From: HGM04593 sp045634085
GTDB lineage: Bacteria; Bacteroidota; Bacteroidia; Bacteroidales; Bacteroidaceae
Reading direction: 5' to 3'
Assembly (NCBI GenBank): GCA_045634085.1
Contig: JAZQZM010000077.1
Location: forward strand, 45,615-109,614
Length of the DNA stretch: 64,000 nt
A program made the translations under genes and the position numbers. Each line of letters opens with the position of its first letter. Positions within the stretch are counted from its first letter, which is position 1. The notes below the pieces were generated by a model. That model worked only from the letters and a program-made list of their open reading frames with translations, did no database searches and was not told where the DNA came from. This document shows, in pieces, positions 8,901-17,459 of the stretch.

Positions 8901-10234
8901 ATGGCAACAAAGGCAAGCTCACCGGTGCCATCTACCACAGAAACTTCTCAAAGTGGGGATGCGACATCAACATAAAGGCCAACGAGATGCTTGTGTACGA
9001 CACATACGGTTTCGACAGTTTTCCTTTCTACGGAACAGTCTTTGCCACAGGTACTGCCAACATCAATACCCTCGGCAGCGGACTGACATTGAAGGCAAAC
9101 CTCAGAAGCGATGCTAACTCCAGCTTCATCTACAACTCCACTGCCGCCAGCGGTGCGCGTGACAACAGTTTTGTGACATTCACCGACAGCCGCAAGAAAA
9201 GCGCCACAGACCGACCTGTTCTGGAAACAAAAGACAACACCTATGCACGCGTGACAAGTAAAATCAATCTCGACTTCATGCTTGACATCACCGAGGCATT
9301 CCACATAAAAGTATATACCAACCTCAAGACCGACGACTACATAGACTTCTACGGCAGAGGAACCGTCAATGCACTCTACGACGAGAAGAACGGTTTCTCC
9401 ATGAAAGGTGGTCTGAACCTTGACCGCGGAACATACAAGTTCACTATCCAGGACATATTCCCCAAAGAGTTCAAGATTGACCGCGAGAGCACCCTCGCCT
9501 TTGACGGCGACCCATTCAAGGCAAAACTCAACCTCAAGACCAGATACCTTGTACCGTCGGCCTCACTCAGTGACCTCACAACCGAGACATCAAAGAAGAA
9601 GACCGTCAAGGTAAACTGCATAATGGACATCGGTGGCACACTTGAGAGCCCTGCCCTGAGCTTCGACCTTGAATTGCCCGAAGGCAGCGAAGAGGAGAAA
9701 GAACTCCTTGCAAGCGTAGCCAGCACACCCGAGCAGAAGAACATGCAGTTCATCTACCTGCTTGGCGTAGGCAAGTTCTACACCTTTGACTACAACAACA
9801 CCGGAGGCGACAGCCATTCATCAACAGCCATGGAATCCCTGATATCAAACACACTGTCGGGACAGTTGAACAACATGCTCAGCCAGATAATCGACAATGA
9901 CAATTGGGACATCTCAGGAAACTTCTCCACAAGCGAAAGAGGCTGGAACCGCATGGAGGTAGAGGGCATGCTCCGTGGACGCCTGCTCAATAACCGCCTG
10001 CTCATCAACGGCAACCTGGGTTACAGAGAGAATCCCGTTGCCAACAACAACTTCATAGGAGACTTTGAGATACTGTGGCTGCTCAACAAGCAAGGCAACG
10101 TAAACCTCAAGGCATACAGCAAGACCAACGACCGCTACTTCTCGAAGACAAACCTCACCACACAAGGTGCAGGAATACTTTTCAAGTTCGACTTCAGCAA
10201 GTGGAACTGGTGGAAGAAAGATGATGAGGAATAA
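5972..10234 (+). CDS. tamB: TamB-like translocation/assembly module protein (AsmA/TamB superfamily)
   Basis: TamB-type proteins are long periplasmic beta-groove bridges anchored in the inner membrane, linked to outer-membrane protein assembly or phospholipid transport. The call rests on length (1420 residues from a GTG at 5972), repetitive beta-strand character throughout, and a typical TamB/DUF490 C-terminal domain in the last ~350 residues (QFIYLLGVGKFY, then a terminal barrel-like segment ending FKFDFSKWNWW). The same frame is open upstream to 5807 and encodes a charged stretch plus a clear membrane helix (KYISIVFAGLAALIIAAVL), the expected anchor. No ATG/GTG/TTG precedes that helix, so the true start is probably a rare codon (ATA 5843 or ATT 5852) or has been altered. 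The GTG at 5972 would give a protein without its anchor. argF' follows after 19 nt. Confidence 0.88.
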   Translation: MTDKIKELYSIPLSINSIEIKNLNEATLRNVVIYDLNGDTVISAKRAMASIEPLKLIEEALHINTLTFESPEVRLSRTDNDAPLNIQFILDNLNKDNDKSNNTDLRINQLLIYDGSFSYDVMSERHITDRLDPNHIAIGDFSCNISLKNYNKESLNLYIRSVSGHEKSGLELNKVRARINAIGDAVILSGLRVELPGSNITSKNIEISGIGNSLQYVSAKGELSSEHFSFKDIAPIFPQFSQELPNVAFSLNGKINNRIAQGKISIVTDDNSLAFNGETNITTPYDNSREIAAVIDSLYLRKDAIEKITSFFENVPQEIADRLGDTDIKGNIFYSKDSIDCHTLLCCMNGNLNADINVDRSGNYTLTATGYGISVGNILNYHDLGQCDIRAHSIGNIHDNDNLAGFDVDIESLEFKEYTYSPIEIKGKAGSASINADILTSDPNISASASVLYNKDKKEEKISIVLNVDSLIPHRLKLSKDFEDITFSFRTECEHKITGKEKNLTNIKLWDFVYDDGEEKETVRNLYIYDDNTDEKRSITINSDILTADLVGKFNLADLHKSFLNMAKNHLPSLQTGERYNKADNNCFYRIEILDSRLFTKIFDLPFTINEKSTISGSCNDANNTFNIDAEINNVSFGGTQLRAINVKGESDKKDLVIDADVLMPMANEKKQFDYSNTGNDVLINLHSTFAKDTINNSISWGSIADGGNSNGSIQVDLALERDKKKQLGFKADIAPSSIILKGQEWNITPGRIFGHSDKFIVKDLKLYNKEQSLSIDGVAGKFIDDSLNIAIDNLDVATVMGLTGFRTLTFGGKATGKVHITSLLYNLDINGRFMVDSMLIDEGHMGDGDIAIGWMNYNKTLSLHGDIHRNGKISTVSGFFSKPQDTIMLKIDAHDLNVGFLHKKIDSFFSEAKGLANGTAYILGQWSKVDLVGAASLDSCTLRVKANNCAYHVNGDTLYMSPTGIYMNDVNIQDKHGNKGKLTGAIYHRNFSKWGCDINIKANEMLVYDTYGFDSFPFYGTVFATGTANINTLGSGLTLKANLRSDANSSFIYNSTAASGARDNSFVTFTDSRKKSATDRPVLETKDNTYARVTSKINLDFMLDITEAFHIKVYTNLKTDDYIDFYGRGTVNALYDEKNGFSMKGGLNLDRGTYKFTIQDIFPKEFKIDRESTLAFDGDPFKAKLNLKTRYLVPSASLSDLTTETSKKKTVKVNCIMDIGGTLESPALSFDLELPEGSEEEKELLASVASTPEQKNMQFIYLLGVGKFYTFDYNNTGGDSHSSTAMESLISNTLSGQLNNMLSQIIDNDNWDISGNFSTSERGWNRMEVEGMLRGRLLNNRLLINGNLGYRENPVANNNFIGDFEILWLLNKQGNVNLKAYSKTNDRYFSKTNLTTQGAGILFKFDFSKWNWWKKDDEE

Positions 10235-10253
10235 TATTGAACCACAAACAACA

Positions 10254-11210
10254 ATGAAAAATTTCCTTTCAGTAAACGATATCGGCAACCTCGATGCCGC
10301 AGTAAAAGAAGCTCTCGAAATCAAGGCCGACCGCTTCAAGTACAGCAATCTGGGCAAGAACAAGACCCTGATGATGGTCTTCTTCAACTCCAGCCTGCGC
10401 ACAAGGCTCAGCACACAGAAGGCAGCCCTTAACCTGGGCATGAACGTAATTGTGCTCGACATCAACCAGGGTGCATGGAAACTGGAGACCGAACGCGGAG
10501 TGATAATGGACGGTGACAAACCCGAACACATCCTTGAGGCCATCCCGGTCATGGGCAGCTACTGCGATGTGATAGGCGTACGTTCCTTTGCACGTTTCGA
10601 GAACAAGGAAGAGGACTACAACGAGGTCATCCTCAACCAGTTCATCAAATACTCAGGCCGCCCCGTATTCTCCATGGAGGCAGCCACACGCCACCCCTTG
10701 CAAAGTTTCGCCGACCTCATAACCATTGAGGAGCACAAGACCACAGCACGCCCCAAGGTAGTACTCACATGGGCACCCCACCCCAAAGCGTTGCCACAGG
10801 CTGTCCCTAACTCATTTGCCGAATGGATGAACGCCACCGACTACGAATTCATAATCACCCACCCCAAGGGATACGAACTTGCCCCCGAGTTCGTAGGCAA
10901 CGCACGCGTGGAGTACGACCAGATGAAAGCCTTCGAAGGCGCCGACTTCATCTATGCCAAGAACTGGGCAGCCTATAGCGGCGACAACTACGGCAAGGTG
11001 CTCAGCACCGACCGTGAGTGGACCGTCAGCGACCGCCAGATGGCCGTTACCAACAACGCCCATTTCATGCACTGCCTGCCCGTGCGCCGCAACATGATTG
11101 TCACCGACGATGTAATCGAGAGCCCACGTTCACTTGTAATACCCGAGGCCGCCAACCGCGAAATATCGGCAACCGTAGTCCTCAAGAGGATTCTTGAAGG
11201 ACTGGAATAA
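10254..11210 (+). CDS. argF': N-succinylornithine carbamoyltransferase
   Basis: This enzyme transfers a carbamoyl group to N-succinyl-L-ornithine in the Bacteroidetes version of arginine biosynthesis. ATG 10254 gives 318 residues that match my memory of the Bacteroides fragilis enzyme closely. The carbamoyl-phosphate site is FFNSSLRTRLSTQ (43-55), and HCLPVRRN is present near the C terminus. Residue 90 is Pro (GDKPEH), the position reported to separate succinyl-ornithine (Pro) from acetyl-ornithine (Glu) specificity. The frame is open further upstream, but those residues overlap tamB and do not resemble the family. It probably shares tamB's transcript and is closed by the hairpin at 11240. 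Confidence 0.93.
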   Translation: MKNFLSVNDIGNLDAAVKEALEIKADRFKYSNLGKNKTLMMVFFNSSLRTRLSTQKAALNLGMNVIVLDINQGAWKLETERGVIMDGDKPEHILEAIPVMGSYCDVIGVRSFARFENKEEDYNEVILNQFIKYSGRPVFSMEAATRHPLQSFADLITIEEHKTTARPKVVLTWAPHPKALPQAVPNSFAEWMNATDYEFIITHPKGYELAPEFVGNARVEYDQMKAFEGADFIYAKNWAAYSGDNYGKVLSTDREWTVSDRQMAVTNNAHFMHCLPVRRNMIVTDDVIESPRSLVIPEAANREISATVVLKRILEGLE

Positions 11211-11239
11211 TACATATAGATAACCGACAACGCAAATAC

Positions 11240-11286
11240 AAGAGGGTGGCCCAAAAGAAAAAGGGTTGCCCTCTTTGCTTTTTTAT
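11240..11286 (+). terminator. argF' terminator
   Basis: A 12-13-bp stem with three wobble pairs (11240-11252 with 11263-11275) and an A-rich loop is followed by TGCTTTTTT. It is very similar to the terminator at 81-118. Confidence 0.8.
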
Positions 11287-11324
11287 CGTTCATCCTCTTA
11301 TAGTGGGTGATTTGTAAAAAATAT

Positions 11325-11344
11325 GGGGCTGACTCAAAAGCCCC
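11325..11344 (-). terminator. Short GC hairpin, distal minus-strand terminator
   Basis: A 6-bp GGGGCT/AGCCCC stem carries, on the minus strand, an AT-rich ATATTTTTT tail. It lies beyond the hairpin at 11356-11393 and could be a back-up terminator for the secreted-protein operon. Confidence 0.45.
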
Positions 11345-11355
11345 GTTTAAGAACA

Positions 11356-11393
11356 AGCAAACCCTGCCAGAATATACTCTGGCAGGGTTTGCT
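11356..11393 (-). terminator. Strong hairpin downstream of the small-peptide gene
   Basis: A perfect 15-bp stem (11356-11370 with 11379-11393) and an 8-nt loop lie 58 nt past the small-peptide stop. The T-tract is weak on both strands, so it may act partly as a 3'-end stabiliser. Confidence 0.6.
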
Positions 11394-11450
11394 CTCTTTG
11401 CAAAATGACTTTTGGGCACCTTCTTTTTTGCATGCATCACAAACGGGTCA

Positions 11451-11654
11451 TTACATATCGGCCCATATGTTGTCCCAGTCGCTACGGAACTCACTGCTCA
11501 AGGCCTCATCTTCGCCTACATAATCATCATCATCACCGCCACCGGCAATAATGGCACTTTGGCATATGATTGCCGATGACATTATATTGTATTCACAAAT
11601 CTCAGGGGTAATATAGTCTTTCTTTGTTTTCATAGTCCAGTCTTTCTTAATCAT
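11451..11654 (-). CDS. Small peptide translationally coupled to the large secreted protein
   Basis: This 67-residue product has no signal peptide. After a Lys-rich start it carries the Y-I-T-P-E motif (KKDYITPEICEYN), a small-residue stretch (MSSAIICQSAIIAGGG), an Asp run, and an acidic/Trp-rich end. From memory, short proteins of the form 'MKK.YI.PE...' followed by a Gly- or Asp-rich tail occur in many Prevotella and Bacteroides, often beside genes for surface proteins; their role is unknown. The ATG overlaps the upstream stop as ATGA (11651-11654), pointing to coupling. An in-frame Met at 11633 is an alternative start. Confidence 0.7.
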   Translation of the reverse strand: MIKKDWTMKTKKDYITPEICEYNIMSSAIICQSAIIAGGGDDDDYVGEDEALSSEFRSDWDNIWADM

Positions 11655-14600
11655 CTTACAATAATCTTCTTGCCGTTCACAATGTAGAATCCCTGCGAGC
11701 CTACACCCTCGAGTCTGCGTCCTTGCAAATCGTAGACCGCCTCATTCTCATCCCTTTCCACAGCAACATCATCAACACCTGTCGTGTCGTGCCCTTTGCC
11801 ACCCACGGCAAACGAGAATCCCGACGCCGACACAGCAGCCGAATATGGCAACCATGCACGGTGAGCCTGATTTATAAATGTCGGTTTTGTTACATAACCC
11901 AAGCCACGTTCGGCAGCAGGCACCATCTTCACCTTAAACATACCAACCTTATTGTTCTTCTTGCTAAGGATGTGATGCTGTATTCCATCGCGTTCACTGA
12001 TGAGTCTTGCATCATGTGTACCCTCGAGGCGGTTGCGTTCTTCAAGGTCGGCAATCTCCTCAAGCAGGGCATCATCCTTGTCGGCATCATCGGCATCGTA
12101 GTTGATTGGGAAGTAGTGTACACCGGCTTCGGCCTTTATCAGTACAGGCATACCTGCGGGGATTATTCCACAGCCAATCTGCTCGACATTGAACACCTCT
12201 GTTCCGGGTGTGTATGTCTCATAATCGACGGCATAAAGGTGGTTCCCGTCGGCAGTTTCCTTTCCTGTAAGGATGTAAGCCGTAACGCCGTATGGTATTT
12301 CAAGTTCCACGGGAACACAGAGCGATGTCATCTTTGCCGAGGAAACCTCAACCGGCAGTTCGGTTACAAGTTCAATTGTCCAGTCATACTTTCTGTTGAC
12401 GCTGTTACCGGCACTGATTTCAACATCTTTAGCGGTTGTTGCATTTGTAATGTTGTCGCACAGGTAGTTGTTGCCACCAAAAGCCCACGCATAATATCCG
12501 TCACTATCTGTTCTTGACGGATGTATGAGCACATCCTGTGAGTAGTAAGCTTCATTGTCAAGCGGCAGGTCATCCTCTTTGAACACAACCTTTCCGCCTT
12601 CTGTCACAGCCTGTATGTAACGGCCGGTATTGAATGACAGGATATTTGTTGCACCATCGGCGTTGCCGTCAACTGCGTAGAATACCGATGTTGCAGCAAC
12701 AGCGTCGTTGATATTACCATAAGCATCGGTTATGGCACCCATTGCGAGTGCTCCACCGTTTATGCTTGATTGCAGGTAATTGAGCGATACGCGACCACGT
12801 ATGCGGTAGTAATAACCTGCAGGCGGTGTATTGAGGTGGAAGTTTACAAAGTGCTGCTCAAGTGCATCAACAAAAGATGCAATAACCTCAGGGGTGTAAT
12901 CGGATGTTCCGCTGAGGTACTCCTCCAATATCTTTGCCGCACCCTTGTTATAATGCGTGGTGGCTCTGGCAAACAAATTGTCAAAACCATCTTTTGTCAA
13001 GCTGTTCTCGCCCTTGTTGTCATAGTGGTATTTACCCAATTGAGTTGCAGTAGCATCATAATTGTCGTTGTAATCTTTCGCAATTGTGTACAGCTCTCCA
13101 AACTTGGCAAGAGCATCAACCACTGCCATGTGGTCGCTGTTTGTCGCGTCAAGGCCATAAATCTGTGCCGATGTTCCCACGTATGTAAAGTACCAGGCTG
13201 CATTTTTGTTGCCTTCTGTGGTTGCTGGTGAGCTTACTACACCAAGGTCCATGTATTCATCGACCATAAGATAGTCATTGCCATTATATAGGCGGATTGA
13301 ATATGCATCGCGCCCGCTTTCATACAGTTCGTTCCAGCCCTCAACGCTTTCAATGCTTGAGTGCTGTGCATTCATAAGCAGTATGTTGCCTATGGCGCTT
13401 TTCATCTCGGTCGCGTTCACCGGCTCAACAACGGTGCTTTCCAATTTGTAATTGGTAAACCATTGGCGTACATCCCATTCGTTGGTTTCGACACTTGTGA
13501 ATGATTTGTTTGTCTCGTTGCTTTTAATAGCCCAATCTGATGAATATCCGTCTTCCCATGCCGATGAAATTACAAACATGGGGCTGCATTTTGAGTTTTT
13601 GAACTCCTCGAGCGCGGTAGCTAGCAACTTGCCCTTTTCATACTTTGCATCATCGGTAGTCTGGTCTTTGAAAACGTTCAAAGCATTCTGCAACGCAACC
13701 ATTTTGTCATAGCGGTATTGACCCGGCTGTGGTGTCGCTCCGTTTGCAGCAACCTTGCCATTCTCGACTGTGTTATTGTCGAGATAGTATTGGCTCTCCA
13801 AGGCAATGAGTTCCGAAGCATAAACCTTTATCTTATTCTCATACAGTGCTGTACCGTAGAAACCTTTGATTGTAGCAACACAAGCATCTACATCATTGTT
13901 GTGTGGCAGAATGTAGAATTCGGACATCGTGAAGGCCTTGTCACCGACATTTACTCCCTCAATGGTAAAACGCAGATGAGTATATGACTGGCAGTTGATA
14001 AGGTCCGAGAAATAGAACATCTCGTCGCGCATGTTTGTCTCTACAGTTGTGATATCCGTAAACGATGTGCCGTTGTTGCTGCCCGATACGCGTATCTTCA
14101 CCGGACGGCCCGAAGTTGTCTGCAAGCTTGCCTTTATATAGAAGTAGAATGATGTCACTGCTTTGCCATCAAGGTCGGCCTGCAGGTAGTGATTCTCACC
14201 TGTAGAGCCCTCTACTGTGGTAAGTGATGTGACGTAAGAACCATCAGTCAGCAGGCATGTCGAAGTTTCGTCCTCAATATCGGCATTTGTCGAGTATTTC
14301 TCGCAAGGCTCTTTTACGAGTCCCTCATTCAACTGAAGATAATGAGGATATTGCCATGCCATATTTGCGGCAAGGGAATAGAAATTGTCGGTAATCTCAA
14401 CGTCTGCGACGGGTACGATAACCCACTTTGCTCCGGCTGCATTCTGATTGGAAACACATTTGACATTCTTTGCGTCACCATCAGTAAGACAAAGATATGC
14501 GTTGTTTATATCTACAGAGATGAACTGTACCACAGCTGATGTTATGACATCACCCGATGTCTGAGGGTTCGAAACTGTCATCTTCCAAGTTCCTGCCATA

Positions 14601-15583
14601 TTGGCATCGGACGTCATGCCGACATTTGTAACCCCATCGGACGATTCCGGGATTGCAATGTACATGTTTGAAGCTTCGTTATATATGCGGAATGTCTCAC
14701 CCTCGACAAATTCCACCTTCCATACATTTGTGTGAGTCTTTTGGACATTATTGATAGTCAAATATGTCGAGTTCGTTGAAAGATATTTCTTATCCGTTGC
14801 GTTAGGGTTTGTGCCATTGAAGATTTCCGCATAATTGAAAGAGGTTGTCAGTTCTTTTTTGTATTTATCAATAATTCCTTTTGCTGTTTTAATGTCAGCA
14901 AGTGTTGTTGAAAGCTTTGTGTGGTCATTATCGGTAAGACCGCCATTACCCCAACCTTTAAGTGTGTATCTGTCATATAGTGCTATGACAGTAGCCCAAT
15001 TGAAGCCCCAAGATGTAGACGTATTCACAGTGTTGTAGGCATCGTCGATGAGTTTGTTCAGTCCCATAATATCGCCAAAGTCGGTAATCTGCTCGAAAAC
15101 CCATACCGAGCCGGGGTCGCTTCCCAAGTAGAGGTCGACCTTGCCTGTTGATTCGTTGTAGTGGAAGGCATCGGATGCATCTGTGCTACCCGATTGCGAG
15201 ATAAATACTCCGCCAGTTGTTGCCTTTATCTGAAAGGCTGTTCCGGTTTCATCCCATTTGTTTGGTGAAACGCACACGCGCTGGGTGCCGGCGGCGTAAT
15301 TGTGAATATACGCAGCACCGGCATTACCTGTTACATAAAACATTGCACATGTATCAAGGGCATAGACCCCATCTACCGTCTTTGGTGATGTTGTCATTGA
15401 AAACTTGAATCCCTCGTAACGGAGATACTCACCAGTCTTGGCATTCTTGATAATGTACCATTTCGCATTGTTTCTCTCCGTAGTCTTGTTGTTGTTTGCG
15501 GTAGAGTAAGTAGGTGCTTGCGCAACAGCAGTCATTGTGACAAGGCACACGACTGCTGCAAAAATCAATCTGATTTTGTTCAT
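11651..15583 (-). CDS. Large secreted multidomain protein with discoidin-like domain and C-terminal sorting-like tail
   Basis: This 1310-residue protein begins with a signal peptide (MNKIRLIFAAVVCLVTMTAVAQ) and is probably exported to the surface. The N-terminal 170 residues resemble repeated beta-trefoil/ricin-like segments (KWYIIKNAKTGEYLRYEG and similar). Around residues 450-560 there is a region resembling F5/8 type C (discoidin) carbohydrate-binding folds (SGSNNGTSFTDITTVET). A further trefoil-like stretch follows. The end (VYDLQGRRLEGVGSQGFYI, then VNGKKIIVR) has the form of the C-terminal tails common on secreted Prevotella proteins, similar to Por/T9SS sorting domains. No catalytic motif is recognised; glycan or host-glycoprotein binding is an inference. 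Its 5' region is long and AT-rich. Confidence 0.8.
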   Translation of the reverse strand: MNKIRLIFAAVVCLVTMTAVAQAPTYSTANNNKTTERNNAKWYIIKNAKTGEYLRYEGFKFSMTTSPKTVDGVYALDTCAMFYVTGNAGAAYIHNYAAGTQRVCVSPNKWDETGTAFQIKATTGGVFISQSGSTDASDAFHYNESTGKVDLYLGSDPGSVWVFEQITDFGDIMGLNKLIDDAYNTVNTSTSWGFNWATVIALYDRYTLKGWGNGGLTDNDHTKLSTTLADIKTAKGIIDKYKKELTTSFNYAEIFNGTNPNATDKKYLSTNSTYLTINNVQKTHTNVWKVEFVEGETFRIYNEASNMYIAIPESSDGVTNVGMTSDANMAGTWKMTVSNPQTSGDVITSAVVQFISVDINNAYLCLTDGDAKNVKCVSNQNAAGAKWVIVPVADVEITDNFYSLAANMAWQYPHYLQLNEGLVKEPCEKYSTNADIEDETSTCLLTDGSYVTSLTTVEGSTGENHYLQADLDGKAVTSFYFYIKASLQTTSGRPVKIRVSGSNNGTSFTDITTVETNMRDEMFYFSDLINCQSYTHLRFTIEGVNVGDKAFTMSEFYILPHNNDVDACVATIKGFYGTALYENKIKVYASELIALESQYYLDNNTVENGKVAANGATPQPGQYRYDKMVALQNALNVFKDQTTDDAKYEKGKLLATALEEFKNSKCSPMFVISSAWEDGYSSDWAIKSNETNKSFTSVETNEWDVRQWFTNYKLESTVVEPVNATEMKSAIGNILLMNAQHSSIESVEGWNELYESGRDAYSIRLYNGNDYLMVDEYMDLGVVSSPATTEGNKNAAWYFTYVGTSAQIYGLDATNSDHMAVVDALAKFGELYTIAKDYNDNYDATATQLGKYHYDNKGENSLTKDGFDNLFARATTHYNKGAAKILEEYLSGTSDYTPEVIASFVDALEQHFVNFHLNTPPAGYYYRIRGRVSLNYLQSSINGGALAMGAITDAYGNINDAVAATSVFYAVDGNADGATNILSFNTGRYIQAVTEGGKVVFKEDDLPLDNEAYYSQDVLIHPSRTDSDGYYAWAFGGNNYLCDNITNATTAKDVEISAGNSVNRKYDWTIELVTELPVEVSSAKMTSLCVPVELEIPYGVTAYILTGKETADGNHLYAVDYETYTPGTEVFNVEQIGCGIIPAGMPVLIKAEAGVHYFPINYDADDADKDDALLEEIADLEERNRLEGTHDARLISERDGIQHHILSKKNNKVGMFKVKMVPAAERGLGYVTKPTFINQAHRAWLPYSAAVSASGFSFAVGGKGHDTTGVDDVAVERDENEAVYDLQGRRLEGVGSQGFYIVNGKKIIVR

Positions 15584-15726
15584 ATATAGTATTGTTTAGT
15601 ATTTGTGTTTCTCCACATCTCTCGCCAGAGATGGATATAGTATAGTTGTAAGTTTTTTTCATTTGACCCGAGGCGCAAAATCACGAATTCAGCCACAATA
15701 CATTTTGCTTCCCGAAATTAGAACTG

Positions 15727-15734
15727 CAAATTTA
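15727..15734 (-). promoter_or_regulatory. Candidate -7 element of the secreted-protein gene
   Basis: The minus strand reads TAAATTTG, an exact TAnnTTTG match. It would start transcription near 15720 and leave a leader of about 135 nt before the ATG at 15583. Confidence 0.4.
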
Positions 15735-16058
15735 CAAAGTATAAACTTATTGACGAAATTTTTCCGCAATTATTTTTACTAAACATCTATATTTCAACAC
15801 CCTGTTGAATACTCTTCTACACACCCGATTTATTCAATATTAACATATAGCAGATAGACACAAATTACAAAATGACACAAAATACACCTTTTACAAAGTT
15901 TTCAAAAGATTACAGAGTAGATTCAACTGACATTTTGACACCCCCCCCTATTTCAAAATCCCTATTTTTACTATAAATCAATTTCATTTTGTCAACATTT
16001 TTTGTTTTGACAAAACACTCGCGCAACAAGCAAAACGCACCCGGAACAAGACTTGTAG

Positions 16059-16096
16059 ATACAGCAGCAGCCGGGCATGCCCGGCTGCTGCTGTAT
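16059..16096 (-). terminator. 38-bp perfect palindrome after rarA
   Basis: The two 19-nt arms are exact reverse complements around GCATGC, rich in CAG/CTG and GC. It lies 18 nt past the rarA stop. There is no T-run on the rarA side, so it may work as a 3' stabiliser or rho-related signal rather than a classical terminator. Confidence 0.6.
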
Positions 16097-16114
16097 ATTA
16101 ATTAAGGTAAAAAA

Positions 16115-17395
16115 CTACTTACTGTAAGGCTTCTCATCGCCCCAACACTGATGCATCCAAGCCTTGGCCTTGGCCTCAACGGGATTGTCCTGCGGCATCC
16201 AGAAGGAGAACGTCTCTCCGCCATCGGGCATGAACTGCTGCTTGGCAAAGTGCCCGGGATAATCGTGAGAGTATTTATAACCGTCGGCATACCCGAGTTC
16301 CGCCATAAGCTTTGTGGGAGCATTGCGTAAATGCAGCGGCACCGGCATATTACCAGTTTCGCGCACGGTCTGCAAAGCCTTGTTTATACCCATGTATGCC
16401 GAATTGCTCTTGGGTGATGTTGCAAGATACACAACTGCCTGGGCAAGGGGAATACGTCCCTCGGGCCAACCTATCTTTGTAACGGCATCGAACGCAGCAT
16501 TGGCAAGCAACAGTGCATTGGGATTGGCAAGTCCGATATCCTCGGATGCCGATATCACAATGCGACGTGCGATGAACGCAGGGTCTTCACCACCCTCAAT
16601 CATGCGTGCCATCCAATAGAGTGCCGCATCGGGGTCGCTGCCACGTATTGACTTTATGAACGCCGAGATGATGTCGTAATGCATCTCACCGTCCTTGTCA
16701 TATGCCGCTGGGTTCTGTTGCAGACACTGCTTCACTTTCTCATCGGTAACAACGACAGGCGAATGCGAGTCACTCTCTACCACAAGCTCAAGTATATTGA
16801 GCAACTTGCGTGCATCGCCACCGCTGTAGCGCATTATGGCATCGGTCTCACGCAGTTCAACACCGCGCGATTTGAGTACTTCATCAGTAGTTATCGCATG
16901 GTCCAGCAGTTTCTTCAAATCCTCGGCCTCAAGCGACTTCAATACATAAAGCTGGCAACGCGACAGAAGAGGACGTATCACTTCAAAGGAAGGATTCTCG
17001 GTAGTTGCACCAATGAGTGTGACAGTTCCTGTTTCAACAGCACTCAAAAGGGAATCCTGCTGCGACTTGTTGAAACGATGAATCTCATCAATGAACAGTA
17101 TCGCCCCACCACGGGAAAACAGTGGAGAGTTCTTGGCCTTATCAATAACTTCACGCACCTCCTTGACGCCAGACGAAACAGCATTGAGTGTATAAAAAGG
17201 GCGATTCAATTGACTGGCAATTATTTTCGCGATTGTAGTCTTTCCTGTTCCCGGAGGCCCCCACATGATAAAGGAGAGTATCCTGCCCGAATCAATCATA
17301 CGACGCAGCACAGCACCCTCTCCTACGAGATGCTGCTGACCCACATAATTATCGAAAGACGTAGGACGAAGACGTTCCGCCAACGGTTGTGCCAT
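16115..17395 (-). CDS. rarA: Replication-associated recombination protein A (MgsA/RarA AAA+ ATPase)
   Basis: RarA is a clamp-loader-related ATPase that acts at stalled replication forks. The 426-residue length is typical. It begins PLAERLRPTSFDNYVGQQHL, carries Walker A GPPGTGKT near residue 45, Walker B LFIDEIHRFNK, and sensor 1 IGATTENPSFEV. The C-terminal MgsA tetramerisation region contains SIRGSDPDAALYWMARMIEGG. It starts 64 nt downstream of fhs on the same strand, after the fhs terminator, so its own weak promoter or readthrough must serve it. Confidence 0.95.
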   Translation of the reverse strand: MAQPLAERLRPTSFDNYVGQQHLVGEGAVLRRMIDSGRILSFIMWGPPGTGKTTIAKIIASQLNRPFYTLNAVSSGVKEVREVIDKAKNSPLFSRGGAILFIDEIHRFNKSQQDSLLSAVETGTVTLIGATTENPSFEVIRPLLSRCQLYVLKSLEAEDLKKLLDHAITTDEVLKSRGVELRETDAIMRYSGGDARKLLNILELVVESDSHSPVVVTDEKVKQCLQQNPAAYDKDGEMHYDIISAFIKSIRGSDPDAALYWMARMIEGGEDPAFIARRIVISASEDIGLANPNALLLANAAFDAVTKIGWPEGRIPLAQAVVYLATSPKSNSAYMGINKALQTVRETGNMPVPLHLRNAPTKLMAELGYADGYKYSHDYPGHFAKQQFMPDGGETFSFWMPQDNPVEAKAKAWMHQCWGDEKPYSK

Positions 17396-17412
17396 AACTC
17401 ATATATTATAAA

Positions 17413-17438
17413 AATGGCGCGCACTGATGCGCGCCATT
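17413..17438 (-). terminator. fhs terminator
   Basis: An 11-bp perfect GC-rich stem (17413-17423 with 17428-17438), 4-nt loop, is followed on the minus strand by five T. It lies 22 nt beyond the fhs stop and just before rarA. Confidence 0.75.
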
Positions 17439-17459
17439 ATATTAATAATCAGGTATTCC

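Larger units (their letters stand above)
15584..16114. other. 531-bp AT-rich intergenic region upstream of the secreted-protein gene
   Basis: No convincing coding frame is present. Contents are a candidate -7 element at 15727-15734, a run of eight C at 15941-15948, an inverted repeat with 9-bp arms (TTTTGTCAA at 15987-15995 and TTGACAAAA at 16007-16015), and a long perfect palindrome at 16059-16096. The inverted repeat has the size and spacing of an operator, but nothing ties it to a regulator. Confidence 0.5.
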
